From assembly GCF_046237015.1 (NCBI RefSeq), contig NZ_JBJYIN010000008.1, forward strand, positions 124,001 to 188,000: a stretch of 64,000 nt of DNA, read 5' to 3'. Numbering within the stretch: position 1 is the stretch's first letter; each line of letters starts with the position of its first letter. The notes below the pieces were generated by a model. The model did not search any database, was not told where the DNA came from, and worked only from the letters and a program-made list of their open reading frames with translations. Source of the stretch: JBJYIN01 sp046237015 (GTDB lineage: Bacteria; Pseudomonadota; Gammaproteobacteria; Enterobacterales; Enterobacteriaceae). This document shows positions 25,647 through 33,939 of this stretch, piece after piece. The position numbers and the translations under genes were made by a program.

Positions 25647-27083
25647 TCAACTGTCGGGCGAGGCTGCCAATGTGGCAATACGTGCCGCCATACCACGAAA
25701 AATAAATAAATGAGCTGGCATCATCAAAAACCAGTAAACCAGGCCATTGAAACCCGCAGGGTGCCAGCGAGCTCGGACATCGAGTGTTCGATAGGCACCG
25801 TGATCGGTGATGGTGAACGTGAGTTTCCCCAATCCTGGCGCTTTCATGCCAAATAGCATGACCAACTGTCGTTGTGGTTTGATCGAAATGACTTTCCAAC
25901 CGTCGATTTTGTCTCCTAGGGTCAATGTCGGACGCTCTGGACGTCCGTAGGTGACGTTGTTGCCTGCGAGATCATCCAGTCTGGCGCGTAAATTCCACAA
26001 CATATTGGCGTAGAAATAGCCTTCTTTGCCGCCGATTTGCTGGATAACGTGCCACAGCGCCTGGCTGGATGCAGACGTCTTTATCGTGTGTCCAGCCTGT
26101 TTAGGGTAAAAACCATAATCCGGTTTCCAACGAGCCCGGACTTCCATATCGTCCCCCCAGTCGGCTCGTTGAGTGCTTTCCATCTCGCTTTGCAGCGTAG
26201 CCTGCACCGCCTGATCAAATGTCATCAGCGATTGTGGAATCAGCGCTTGTAGCGCGGAGCCATCCGCCTGAAGGTCATGTTTCAATCCTTGAATAAGCGC
26301 TCGGGCAATCGTCGGAGGAACGGAGGTAATCAGGTGTAAAAACCAAACGGAAACGAAATGTGTTGGCATGGGCACGGGGATCAAGACGCGGCGTTTTCCG
26401 CTGATGGCGATAAAACGCTCAAACATCGTTTGGTAGCTGATATAGTCTGGGCCGGTTGCGTCCATGATGCGATGTTGCGTTGCCGGAAAGTGGCGTATTT
26501 CAGTCAGGTAGACCAGCAAATTCTCCAACGCAATCGGGGCCGATCGTGAGCGCACCCAGCGCGGTGGCGTCAGTATGGGGAGGTTGTACACCATATCCCG
26601 CATGATCTCGAAAGCGGCTGAGCCGGTACCAATGATGATGCCAGCCCGTAATTCAGTGACGGGGATGCCACTCGTACGCAATATGTCACCGGTAATCTTT
26701 CTGGCTGCCATATGTGGCGTGCTATCGTCTTTTGCCTGTAAAGATCCCAGATAAACGATCTGTTTTACCCGGCTGGAGGAGAGCGCCAGTAATAGATTCA
26801 TGGCCGACATACGCTCTTTGGCGATAAAGTTTTCACCATCGCCCATACTGTGAACCAGATAGTAGATTGTCTCTGCGCCCCATAGCCCTTCCGGCAGCGT
26901 ATTCGCTTTGCACAAATCGACTTGCTGGCACTGCACTCCCGGCCAGCGTTGCGCGTCAATGGCTTCTATCTGACGCGCGGCGGCAATGACGGGGAGTCCT
27001 TGCTGGCTGAAACGCTTGGTTAAGTGGCGGCCAATATAACCGCTGGCACCCAAAATCAAAATGGGGGCAGGGGATGTCATCAC
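25647..27083 (-). CDS. ybjT: YbjT-like NAD(P)-binding protein
   Basis: A 478-residue protein with an N-terminal atypical short-chain dehydrogenase domain (ILGASGYIGRHLTKRF nucleotide-binding motif at residues 10-25) and a C-terminal DUF2867 half. It matches E. coli YbjT (476) throughout. Function unestablished. The GTG at 27083, with GGAG seven bases upstream, and an ATG at 27080 are both possible starts. ybjS, which is next to it in E. coli, and ltaE-poxB, which lie between it and hcr there, are absent. Confidence 0.85.
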   Translation of the reverse strand: MMTSPAPILILGASGYIGRHLTKRFSQQGLPVIAAARQIEAIDAQRWPGVQCQQVDLCKANTLPEGLWGAETIYYLVHSMGDGENFIAKERMSAMNLLLALSSSRVKQIVYLGSLQAKDDSTPHMAARKITGDILRTSGIPVTELRAGIIIGTGSAAFEIMRDMVYNLPILTPPRWVRSRSAPIALENLLVYLTEIRHFPATQHRIMDATGPDYISYQTMFERFIAISGKRRVLIPVPMPTHFVSVWFLHLITSVPPTIARALIQGLKHDLQADGSALQALIPQSLMTFDQAVQATLQSEMESTQRADWGDDMEVRARWKPDYGFYPKQAGHTIKTSASSQALWHVIQQIGGKEGYFYANMLWNLRARLDDLAGNNVTYGRPERPTLTLGDKIDGWKVISIKPQRQLVMLFGMKAPGLGKLTFTITDHGAYRTLDVRARWHPAGFNGLVYWFLMMPAHLFIFRGMAARIATLAASPDS

Positions 27084-27243
27084 TGTTGGGCTCCGTGGGG
27101 CTAATCATCATGCGGTTCACTACTATAGCCGGGAATGGAGAAAACAGCAGCACTGATGCGGTCACAAGGGATAAGTGACGGTGGCAGTTCAGTTCGACCA
27201 CCATCACGCATGGGTATATGAGGGTAATAAGGGAAGACGGCAA

Positions 27244-28251
27244 TCAAGCCAGAACGGTATCACCCTGCAACTGACAACTACAGGCTAGCACGTAGCCCTG
27301 CGCAATCTCAGCGGGTGTTAAGGTCATCGTGCTGGTTGTGGTGTAGTCTCCTGACAAGACCCGCGTTTTACAACTTCCGCAAACGCCAGCACGACAAGCT
27401 GCCAGCACGGGGATATGGTTGGCCTCCAGGGCAGCCAATAGACTCACGCCTACCGGTACGCGCAGGTTTTGCAATGGGCGGCTGATCGTTAGCGTTAACT
27501 GTTCGCTATCATCGTCAATGTCTTCGTCAACGGTACGGAATTGTTCTTTGAAGAAACAGCTTTCAGGCACCCCAAATTGTTGACTGAGTGTGCCAAGCTG
27601 TTTCATATAAGGTGCTGGGCCGCAGGTCATCACCGTACGGCTGGCAATATCAGGCACGTATTCGGAGATCAATTCTTTGCTGATGCGACCAGATAAGAAA
27701 CCGGCTGTTGCGCCTTCTTCGGCGACGAGCGTTAACCGCAGACGCTGCGGATAATCTTGTGCCAGGCGTTGCCATTCGTCGGCAAAAATAACCTGTTGTG
27801 GATTACGCACGTTAAAGATGACGTGAATATCGGTTTGAGGCTTATTGGCCAGCAACCAGCGGCTCATCGACATAATTGGTGTCACGCCGCAACCGGCAGC
27901 GGCCATCAGATAGCGGTCACTGATGGTGTTTGCACAGGTGAACTCACCCTGAGCGTCAGATAACCACAGGTAATCCCCAGTTTTAAGTTGTTGCGTTAAC
28001 CAGCGGGAACCGACGCCGTCATCCAGTCGACGAACCGTTAGGGTAATAAAACGGCTTAATCCTGGAGAGGAGGAAATCGTATAGGCGCGTAAGGTCTCTG
28101 GGCTGTTTGCAATGCTGACCAGTGCATACTGCCCCGGTTGGTAAGGGTAGAAATCGTGATTAATCAGAGAAATCGTCCATACATCTGGGGTTTCCTGAGA
28201 AATCGAATGTACCTGCATGCGGTTTGGGCAAAGCGATGTAGGCATGGTCAT
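27244..28251 (-). CDS. hcr: NADH oxidoreductase Hcr
   Basis: A 335-residue flavo-iron-sulfur reductase that passes electrons from NADH to Hcp. The FAD-binding domain shows LRAYTISSSPG, the NAD domain MAAAGCGVTPIMSM, and the C-terminal plant-type [2Fe-2S] ferredoxin domain has the cysteine set CRAGVCGSC plus a later C. GGAG lies seven bases before the ATG. It follows hcp by 69 bases on the same strand, forming the hcp-hcr operon. Confidence 0.93.
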   Translation of the reverse strand: MTMPTSLCPNRMQVHSISQETPDVWTISLINHDFYPYQPGQYALVSIANSPETLRAYTISSSPGLSRFITLTVRRLDDGVGSRWLTQQLKTGDYLWLSDAQGEFTCANTISDRYLMAAAGCGVTPIMSMSRWLLANKPQTDIHVIFNVRNPQQVIFADEWQRLAQDYPQRLRLTLVAEEGATAGFLSGRISKELISEYVPDIASRTVMTCGPAPYMKQLGTLSQQFGVPESCFFKEQFRTVDEDIDDDSEQLTLTISRPLQNLRVPVGVSLLAALEANHIPVLAACRAGVCGSCKTRVLSGDYTTTSTMTLTPAEIAQGYVLACSCQLQGDTVLA

Positions 28252-28320
28252 AACACATCTCCATAAGCGAGCGGACTGGCGTCAGGAAAGACTGAAACCC
28301 AACGCCATCCGCTCCATTTA

Positions 28321-29973
28321 TCAGGCAGCCAGAATGGTCTTCATATCTTGTTCAACGGTAGTAATTGCGCGCATGCCAAATTTCTCATTGAGAATGGCCA
28401 GCAGGTTTTCGGTTAAGAATCCTGGCGCGGTTGGTCCGGTATAAATATTTTTCACGCCGAGAGACAACAGCGTTAATAGAATGACAATGGCTTTTTGCTC
28501 GAACCAGGACAGCACCAGACTGAGTGGCAGATCGTTCACGCCACATCCTAGTTTTTCGGCCAGTTTTACCGCCAGAATGATGGCAGAATAAGCATCGTTA
28601 CACTGGCCGACGTCCAGCAGGCGAGGCAGCCCTTCCAGCGTACCGAAATCCAGTTTGTTGAAGCGATATTTACCACAGGCCAGCGTCATGATTAGGCAAT
28701 CCTGAGGCACGTTCAATGTAAAGTCCGTAAAGTAGCTACGTTCTTCACGGCTGCCATCGCAACCGCCGACCAAAAAGACGTGGCGCAATTTCTTTTGTGC
28801 GACCAGGTCGATAACGGTATCTGCGGCGCTCAGCAGTGTTTCACGACCAAAGCCCACTGTGATTTGGTGTTCAATTTCGTTATAAGGGAAACCCGCCAGA
28901 CTCTGCGCCTGTGCGATGACGGCACCGAAATCGTCACCTTCCAAATGGTTGACGCCCGGCCAGCCAACGATGCTGCGTGTCCAGATGCGATCGCCATAGT
29001 TTCCGACATTAGGATCGATAATGCAGTTGGATGTCATCACGATGGCACCGGGGAATTTAGCAAACTCGGTTTGCTGGTTCTGCCAGCCGCTACCGTAGTT
29101 GCCAACCAGATGTTTGAATTTTTTCAGTTCCGGATAACCGTGAGCGGGTAACATTTCGCCGTGTGTATAAATGTTGACGCCTGTCCCTTCCGTTTGCTCT
29201 AACAGCATACGTAAATCTTTCAGGTCATGGCCGGAAATCAGAATGGCTTTACCGGCGACAGGGCGCACGTTGACGGACGTTGGGGTCGGATGGCCGTAAG
29301 CTTCGGTTTCACCACGATCGAGAATCGCCATCACATTGAAGTTCATCTGGCCGATACCCATTGCGTTATTCAGCAGCGTATCGACATCGGCAGGCTGTGT
29401 GCCTAACCAAGCCATAAAGGCATGGTATTGAGCATAGATATTTTCATCATATTGCCCCAGCACATGAGCATGCTCCATATAGGCTGCCGCCCCTTTTAAT
29501 CCATACAGACAGAGCATACGTAAACCGTGGATATCATCGCCTACGCTGGCTTTATCATTATCCAATGCGAAATCAGCAGCCTGTTGCAATAAGGTTGGAA
29601 TATCGTCTCCTGCTAATTGCAATTCAGCCATTGGATGATCGACTTCGGCGTGTGCATCAAGCAGACGGCAACGAACCGCCAGCGATTGACGCAGTACGAT
29701 GGCTTCCTGCGCGTAACCAATAATTCGTTGTGAATCGAAGTTGACATTAGTCAACGTGGAGAAAAACGCGCGCGGTGCAAAACTATCAATGTCGTGATCG
29801 ATAAGATCTAACTCACGGGCTTTCAATGCCCACGCGGACAAGCCTTGCAGTACGGCGACCAGAAGGTCTTGTAAATCAGAGGTTTCAGCAGTTTTACCAC
29901 ACATGCCCTGAGCGTAAGAGCAACCATTTCCTGCCGGGGTACGAATCGTTTGTTCACATTGCACACAAAACAT
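28321..29973 (-). CDS. hcp: hybrid cluster protein / protein S-nitrosylase Hcp
   Basis: A 550-residue cytoplasmic hybrid-cluster protein, which reduces nitric oxide (and hydroxylamine) under anaerobic nitrosative stress. N-terminal cysteines C3, C6, C18 and C25 give the four-cysteine cluster motif; further hybrid-cluster ligands lie in TSNCIIDPN, VGGCDGSR and VGQCNDAYSA. The frame extends 43 codons upstream, but the start at 29973 (MFCVQCEQT) is universal for this family and has AGGAAG in front. Candidate FNR and NsrR sites lie upstream. Confidence 0.95.
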   Translation of the reverse strand: MFCVQCEQTIRTPAGNGCSYAQGMCGKTAETSDLQDLLVAVLQGLSAWALKARELDLIDHDIDSFAPRAFFSTLTNVNFDSQRIIGYAQEAIVLRQSLAVRCRLLDAHAEVDHPMAELQLAGDDIPTLLQQAADFALDNDKASVGDDIHGLRMLCLYGLKGAAAYMEHAHVLGQYDENIYAQYHAFMAWLGTQPADVDTLLNNAMGIGQMNFNVMAILDRGETEAYGHPTPTSVNVRPVAGKAILISGHDLKDLRMLLEQTEGTGVNIYTHGEMLPAHGYPELKKFKHLVGNYGSGWQNQQTEFAKFPGAIVMTSNCIIDPNVGNYGDRIWTRSIVGWPGVNHLEGDDFGAVIAQAQSLAGFPYNEIEHQITVGFGRETLLSAADTVIDLVAQKKLRHVFLVGGCDGSREERSYFTDFTLNVPQDCLIMTLACGKYRFNKLDFGTLEGLPRLLDVGQCNDAYSAIILAVKLAEKLGCGVNDLPLSLVLSWFEQKAIVILLTLLSLGVKNIYTGPTAPGFLTENLLAILNEKFGMRAITTVEQDMKTILAA

Positions 29974-29990
29974 GATGACTTCCTTTTTTA

Positions 29991-30013
29991 AGTTGCATTT
30001 AAAATGCTTGTTT
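29991..30013 (-). promoter_or_regulatory. candidate NsrR operator of hcp
   Basis: AAGTTGCATTT-A-AAATGCTTGTT: an 11-1-11 inverted arrangement close to the E. coli NsrR consensus (half-site AAGATGCATTT; left half 10 of 11, right half 8 of 11). It overlaps the expected transcription start given a TATGCT -10-like box at 30016-30021. NsrR repression of hcp is established in E. coli. Confidence 0.6.
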
Positions 30014-30072
30014 AAAGCATAGAGGGTCACAGCACCGCAAAAAAGGCTTTTTTTATGCAACTTTAGGTAAAT

Positions 30073-30086
30073 TTGATTTAGCGCAA
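30073..30086 (-). promoter_or_regulatory. candidate FNR site of hcp
   Basis: TTGATTTAGCGCAA matches TTGAT-N4-ATCAA at 8 of 10 positions. Its centre is about 71 bases before the transcription start implied by the -10-like box, the spacing reported for the E. coli hcp promoter. Confidence 0.5.
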
Positions 30087-30160
30087 TTTTAGGTGTGGGC
30101 AATGAAAATGACTCTCAATCAATGCCCGAAAAAAGGAGGAAAACAGCCAAGAATGGATAA

Positions 30161-31060
30161 TTATGAGGAAAAGAGCGCCATCAATATTGGTGCGGCCAGA
30201 CTCAGCAAGAAGCCATGAACTATCGCGGCAGGGACCATATCGACCCCTGCACTGCGCTGTAATACCGGTAGCGTAAAGTCCATCGATGTTGCGCCGCATA
30301 AGCCAAGTGCGCAAGAACGATTACGTTGTGCCAAAGCCGGAATGAGCATAATAGCGAGTAGTTCGCGAGCCAGATCATTGAAAAATGCGGTGCTACCGAG
30401 CACAGGGCCATACGCATCCGTCAGTAAAATACCGGATAACGAATACCAGCCGTAGCCAGATGCTAACGCCAGCCCGGTTTTGAGGGGTAAACCAAGGATC
30501 CAGGCCGCGCACAGGCCGCCAACCAGAGCACTGGCACCGACGATCAGTGCGACCGTCATTCCCCGGCGATTTAATACGATTTGGCGTAATGTCATTCCAC
30601 TGTTGCGTAGCTGTATACCAACGAAGAAAAGTAACAGAATCAATGCATATTCGCTTCCCTGACTGGCATAAGTCAGCCCCGACCATTGCGTGAGCCCCAG
30701 CAGAAAGCCACCGAAGACCACCAGACACAGTTTTAGTGAGTCCAAAATCATGTGTAACCGAGAAGGTGGGGGTTCTTGCGCTAATTTTCCCGGCCAGAAA
30801 TCCCGTTTTTCCCATAACCATAGAGACACAGCATTGGCGGCAATGATGCAAACGACAAAAACGGCGGTATAGCGAAAAATGAGTAACAAATTACTGCCAA
30901 TATCATCCAAAAAAGCCAGACTAATGCCCATGAGAAACAGGATGACGTATACCATCCAACTCAGCAGTTGGTTAATGGTTCGTAATGCTTTTTTTGCGCG
31001 TAAAGGCACCAGATAACCAAAGATTAACGGTACTAAGATAATGAATAACCCTGAATACAT
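30161..31060 (-). CDS. lysO: L-lysine exporter LysO (YbjE)
   Basis: A 299-residue inner-membrane protein with about eight spans, DUF340 family; E. coli LysO exports lysine and thialysine. Conserved tracts NQLLSWMVYVILFLMGISLAFLD, GIQLRNSGMTLRQIVLNRRG and SGYGWYSLSGILLTDAYGPV are intact. The frame is open 25 codons upstream; the ATG at 31060 matches E. coli, while an adjacent GTG at 31063 is nearer the AAGGA and could be used. Divergent from ybjD; the aqpZ gene found between them in E. coli is absent. Confidence 0.9.
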   Translation of the reverse strand: MYSGLFIILVPLIFGYLVPLRAKKALRTINQLLSWMVYVILFLMGISLAFLDDIGSNLLLIFRYTAVFVVCIIAANAVSLWLWEKRDFWPGKLAQEPPPSRLHMILDSLKLCLVVFGGFLLGLTQWSGLTYASQGSEYALILLLFFVGIQLRNSGMTLRQIVLNRRGMTVALIVGASALVGGLCAAWILGLPLKTGLALASGYGWYSLSGILLTDAYGPVLGSTAFFNDLARELLAIMLIPALAQRNRSCALGLCGATSMDFTLPVLQRSAGVDMVPAAIVHGFLLSLAAPILMALFSS

Positions 31061-31203
31061 CACAGAATTGACGTCCTTAAAGAGAAAAGCCGATAACTGG
31101 AGGGAAAAAAGACATAATCTATTAAAATTAAACAATTAATCATCGCGAGTAAAGCGTCGATATTATTGCGTTTCCACCGGTGAAGCAAAAACAGGAGATG
31201 CGG

Positions 31204-32865
31204 ATGTATCTGGAAAATATAGAGATACTGGGATTCCGGGGGATTAATCGCCTGTCATTAGCGCTGGATGAAAATACGGTGCTGATTGGTGAGAATGCCT
31301 GGGGAAAGTCTAGTTTGCTTGATGCGTTGTCGTTGTTACTCGCGCCAACATTGCCGCTTTATCATTTCGATTTGCAGGATTTCTATTTTAAACCCGGCGA
31401 CGAGAACAGCCGTGAACGTCATTTGCAGGTTATTTTCACCTTTTGCGAAACGGCACCCGGACATCATCTTGCACCACGTTATCGCCCGCTTAAACGGGTC
31501 TGGGTCGAAGGCGATGCATCGCGGCATCGCATTTTCTACCGTCTGGAGGGCGAAGTTGATGAAAGTCAGGCAGTCTTTACCTGGCGCAGTTTCCTTGATG
31601 CAGAAGGGCATCCCATCAAGCTAAATGACATTGATAATTTGGCGCGAGAAGTGATTCGTCTCCACCCGGTTTTACGCCTGCGTGACGCCCGTTTTATCCG
31701 GCGGCTACGTTCAGGAACGCTGGCCGCAACCATAGAAAGCAGCGATGAAAAGCTGGCGCAGCAGTTTGATCAGTTAATGCGTGAGTTGGTGCAGAATCCA
31801 CAAAAGCTGACGGATAAAGAGTTACGTCAGGGTTTGGTGGCGATGCGACAATTATTGGAACACTATTTTTCTGAACAAAGCGCGATTTCCAGTGACCGGC
31901 ATCATCGACATGAGCGGTCGCATAACGGTAAATCATGGCGCTCTCTGGATAACATCAACCGATTAATTGCCGATCCTAACAGTCGTAGTCGCCGCATTAT
32001 TTTGCTGGAACTGTTTTCCACACTGTTACAGGCGAAAGGCTCGGTGGTGTTGGACCCACATGCACGCCCGCTTTTACTGGTTGAAGATCCTGAAACGCGG
32101 TTGCATCCGATCATGTTATCGGTCGCGTGGGGACTGCTAATGCAGTTGCCGTTACAAAAAGTGACGACGACGAATTCTGGTGAACTGTTATCGTTGGTGC
32201 CCATGGAGCAGGTCTGCCGTCTGGTTCGTGAATCATCGCGTGTGGCGACATTTCGTATTGGCATGCAGGGGATGAGCGCAGAGGATAGTCGCCGAATTGC
32301 CTTTCATATCCGTTTTAATCGCCCGGCATCACTGTTTGCTCGGTGTTGGCTATTGGTTGAAGGGGAAACGGAAGTCTGGATGCTTAATGAGTTGGCGCGT
32401 CAGTGTGGCCATCATTTTGAAGCAGAAGGTGTGAAGGTCATCGAGTTTGCTCAGTCGGGACTTCGTCCGTTAGTAAAGTTTGCCCGACGCATGGGAATAG
32501 AGTGGCATGTTCTGGTTGATGGCGATGACGCGGGTAAAAAGTATGCGGCAACGGCAAAAAGTATGTTGTCGGCACCGGGAGAGAATGAACGGGACCACTT
32601 GACGGTGCTGCCTGCGCTGGATATGGAGCATTATATGTATCGGGAAGGGTTCAGCCATGTTTATCATCGGGTTGCCCAATTGCCTGAAAAAGTCCCGCTC
32701 TCGATGCATAAGATTATAGTGAAAGCGATTCACCGCAGCTCAAAACCCGATTTGGCAATAGAAGTGTCGATGGAGGCGGCATCAATGGGACGTGAAGCGA
32801 TCCCACCTTTAATTCGCAGCATGTTTTCCCGTGTGCTATGGCTGGCCCGTGGACGAGCCGATTAG
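31204..32865 (+). CDS. ybjD: OLD-family ATP-dependent nuclease-like protein YbjD
   Basis: A 553-residue protein with an N-terminal ABC/SMC-type ATPase (Walker A GENAWGKSSL near residue 33; signature and Walker B region LLLVEDPETRLHP) and a C-terminal TOPRIM nuclease domain (LLVEGETEVWML, then LVDGDDAGKKYA). This is the layout of overcoming-lysogenisation-defect nucleases. It matches E. coli YbjD along its length; cellular role unknown. The ATG at 31204 has AGGAG six bases before it; an upstream ATG lacks one. It stands alone, so not the two-gene Gabija arrangement. Confidence 0.9.
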   Translation: MYLENIEILGFRGINRLSLALDENTVLIGENAWGKSSLLDALSLLLAPTLPLYHFDLQDFYFKPGDENSRERHLQVIFTFCETAPGHHLAPRYRPLKRVWVEGDASRHRIFYRLEGEVDESQAVFTWRSFLDAEGHPIKLNDIDNLAREVIRLHPVLRLRDARFIRRLRSGTLAATIESSDEKLAQQFDQLMRELVQNPQKLTDKELRQGLVAMRQLLEHYFSEQSAISSDRHHRHERSHNGKSWRSLDNINRLIADPNSRSRRIILLELFSTLLQAKGSVVLDPHARPLLLVEDPETRLHPIMLSVAWGLLMQLPLQKVTTTNSGELLSLVPMEQVCRLVRESSRVATFRIGMQGMSAEDSRRIAFHIRFNRPASLFARCWLLVEGETEVWMLNELARQCGHHFEAEGVKVIEFAQSGLRPLVKFARRMGIEWHVLVDGDDAGKKYAATAKSMLSAPGENERDHLTVLPALDMEHYMYREGFSHVYHRVAQLPEKVPLSMHKIIVKAIHRSSKPDLAIEVSMEAASMGREAIPPLIRSMFSRVLWLARGRAD

Positions 32866-32936
32866 CGAGTGGCAAAGAGGGCGGCAGGGCGACGGGCGGG
32901 TACTGCCATAAAAATCGTCGGAACGTCGCCCGTCAT

Positions 32937-32970
32937 AAAAAATGCCGACCACAAGCGATCAGCATTTTCA
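32937..32970. terminator. weak bidirectional hairpin between ybjD and cspD
   Basis: AAAATGC / GCATTTT stem with a 16-base loop, with A/T runs on both sides, between the convergent genes. Modest stability. Confidence 0.4.
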
Positions 32971-33018
32971 TTTTACTTGGATTTCTATCAGAAATCGTTG
33001 CGAGATAAACGGCCTACG

Positions 33019-33240
33019 TCAGGAGACCGCTTCGCTTACCAGTGGCACAATCAGGCTGGCATGATTACCTTTGGGTCCTTGGTGAACATCAAACCTGACG
33101 ACTTGCCCGGCTTTTAGCGTCCGGTATCCGTCCATTTGAATCGTTGAGTAGTGGGCAAAGATATCTTCACCGCCGCCTTCAGGACAGATAAAGCCAAAGC
33201 CTTTGGCGTTATTGAACCATTTAACAGTACCTGTCTCCAT
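33019..33240 (-). CDS. cspD: cold-shock-like protein CspD
   Basis: A 73-residue cold-shock domain protein with RNP1 KGFGFI and RNP2 DIFAHY motifs. E. coli CspD is not cold induced; it binds single-stranded DNA, inhibits replication and accumulates in stationary phase. It is divergent from clpSA, as in E. coli. The E. coli neighbours macAB and ybjX are absent here. Confidence 0.94.
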   Translation of the reverse strand: METGTVKWFNNAKGFGFICPEGGGEDIFAHYSTIQMDGYRTLKAGQVVRFDVHQGPKGNHASLIVPLVSEAVS

Positions 33241-33589
33241 GCATTGACATCCTTCGCAAGAGCGTTCTTTTAAGTAATTGAGGTGTGGTTATTTGGTTAA
33301 CGTGGATACAAATTGATTAAAACCTCATCAATTCACATTACACTTTAGTGAAATCGATCTTTGCGTCAAGCGATCTGCATTTAAGGAGTGAAGGGAGTTT
33401 TTCAAAGTATGATGCAGATAACGCTATTGATGATGGTAGGTTAGAGGAACATAGCGAATCCGCGAGATGACAACGATTGATTTTTTGCTTTCTGACCACC
33501 ATTTCGTTACCTGGATGGTAAAATAAAAACCATACGTGCTACTGTAAACATAGTGCACATTTTGATACTGAAATGACGTTGGGCAGAGA
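33241..33589. other. cspD-clpS divergent promoter region
   Basis: A 349-base AT-rich stretch that must hold the cspD and clpSA promoters. No operator is clear. Open frames here on the minus strand overlap clpS and are not supported as genes. Confidence 0.55.
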
Positions 33590-33910
33590 ATGGGAAACGA
33601 GGATATAGGGTCACAATCAGAACAGCAAATTGCCGATCGGCATAAAGAAAAACTACAGCCTCCATCAATGTATAAGGTACTGTTAAACAATGATGATTAT
33701 ACACCGATGGAATTTGTTATTGACGTTCTGCAAAAGTTCTTTTCTTATGACATTGAACGTGCAACGCAACTGATGTTAACGGTGCATTATCAGGGAAAAG
33801 CGATTTGTGGCGTATTCAGTGCGGAAGTGGCTGAGACAAAAGTGGTACAAGTTAATCGTTATGCCAGAGAAAATGAGCATCCGTTGCTCTGTACGCTGGA
33901 AAAAGCCTGA
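33590..33910 (+). CDS. clpS: ClpAP adaptor ClpS
   Basis: A 106-residue adaptor that delivers N-degron substrates to ClpAP. The flexible N-terminal tail is followed by the conserved core LQPPSMYKVLLNNDDYTPMEFV, with the N-degron-binding pocket residues N and D, and ENEHPLLCTLEKA at the end, nearly identical to E. coli. clpA begins 29 bases later. Relevant link: Aat, encoded nearby, creates the N-degrons ClpS recognises. Confidence 0.95.
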   Translation: MGNEDIGSQSEQQIADRHKEKLQPPSMYKVLLNNDDYTPMEFVIDVLQKFFSYDIERATQLMLTVHYQGKAICGVFSAEVAETKVVQVNRYARENEHPLLCTLEKA

Positions 33911-33939
33911 AGTCAGGCAATTTATTGGGGGAGGTGCCT

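Noticed and set aside
25351..25899. 182-codon ORF antisense to amiD and overlapping ybjT in another frame
   Set aside because: Fully covered by two well-supported genes; long open frames in shadow are common in this codon bias.
31204..32865. YbjD as part of a Gabija-like or OLD-type phage defence system
   Set aside because: It is a chromosomal core gene of Enterobacterales at its usual place, without a helicase (GajB-like) partner or other defence genes nearby.
32869..33117. 82-codon plus-strand ORF over cspD
   Set aside because: Antisense to cspD and without a supported start.
33424..33704. two minus-strand ORFs of 65-88 codons over the clpS start
   Set aside because: Largely antisense to clpS and composition unlike a protein gene; shadow frames.
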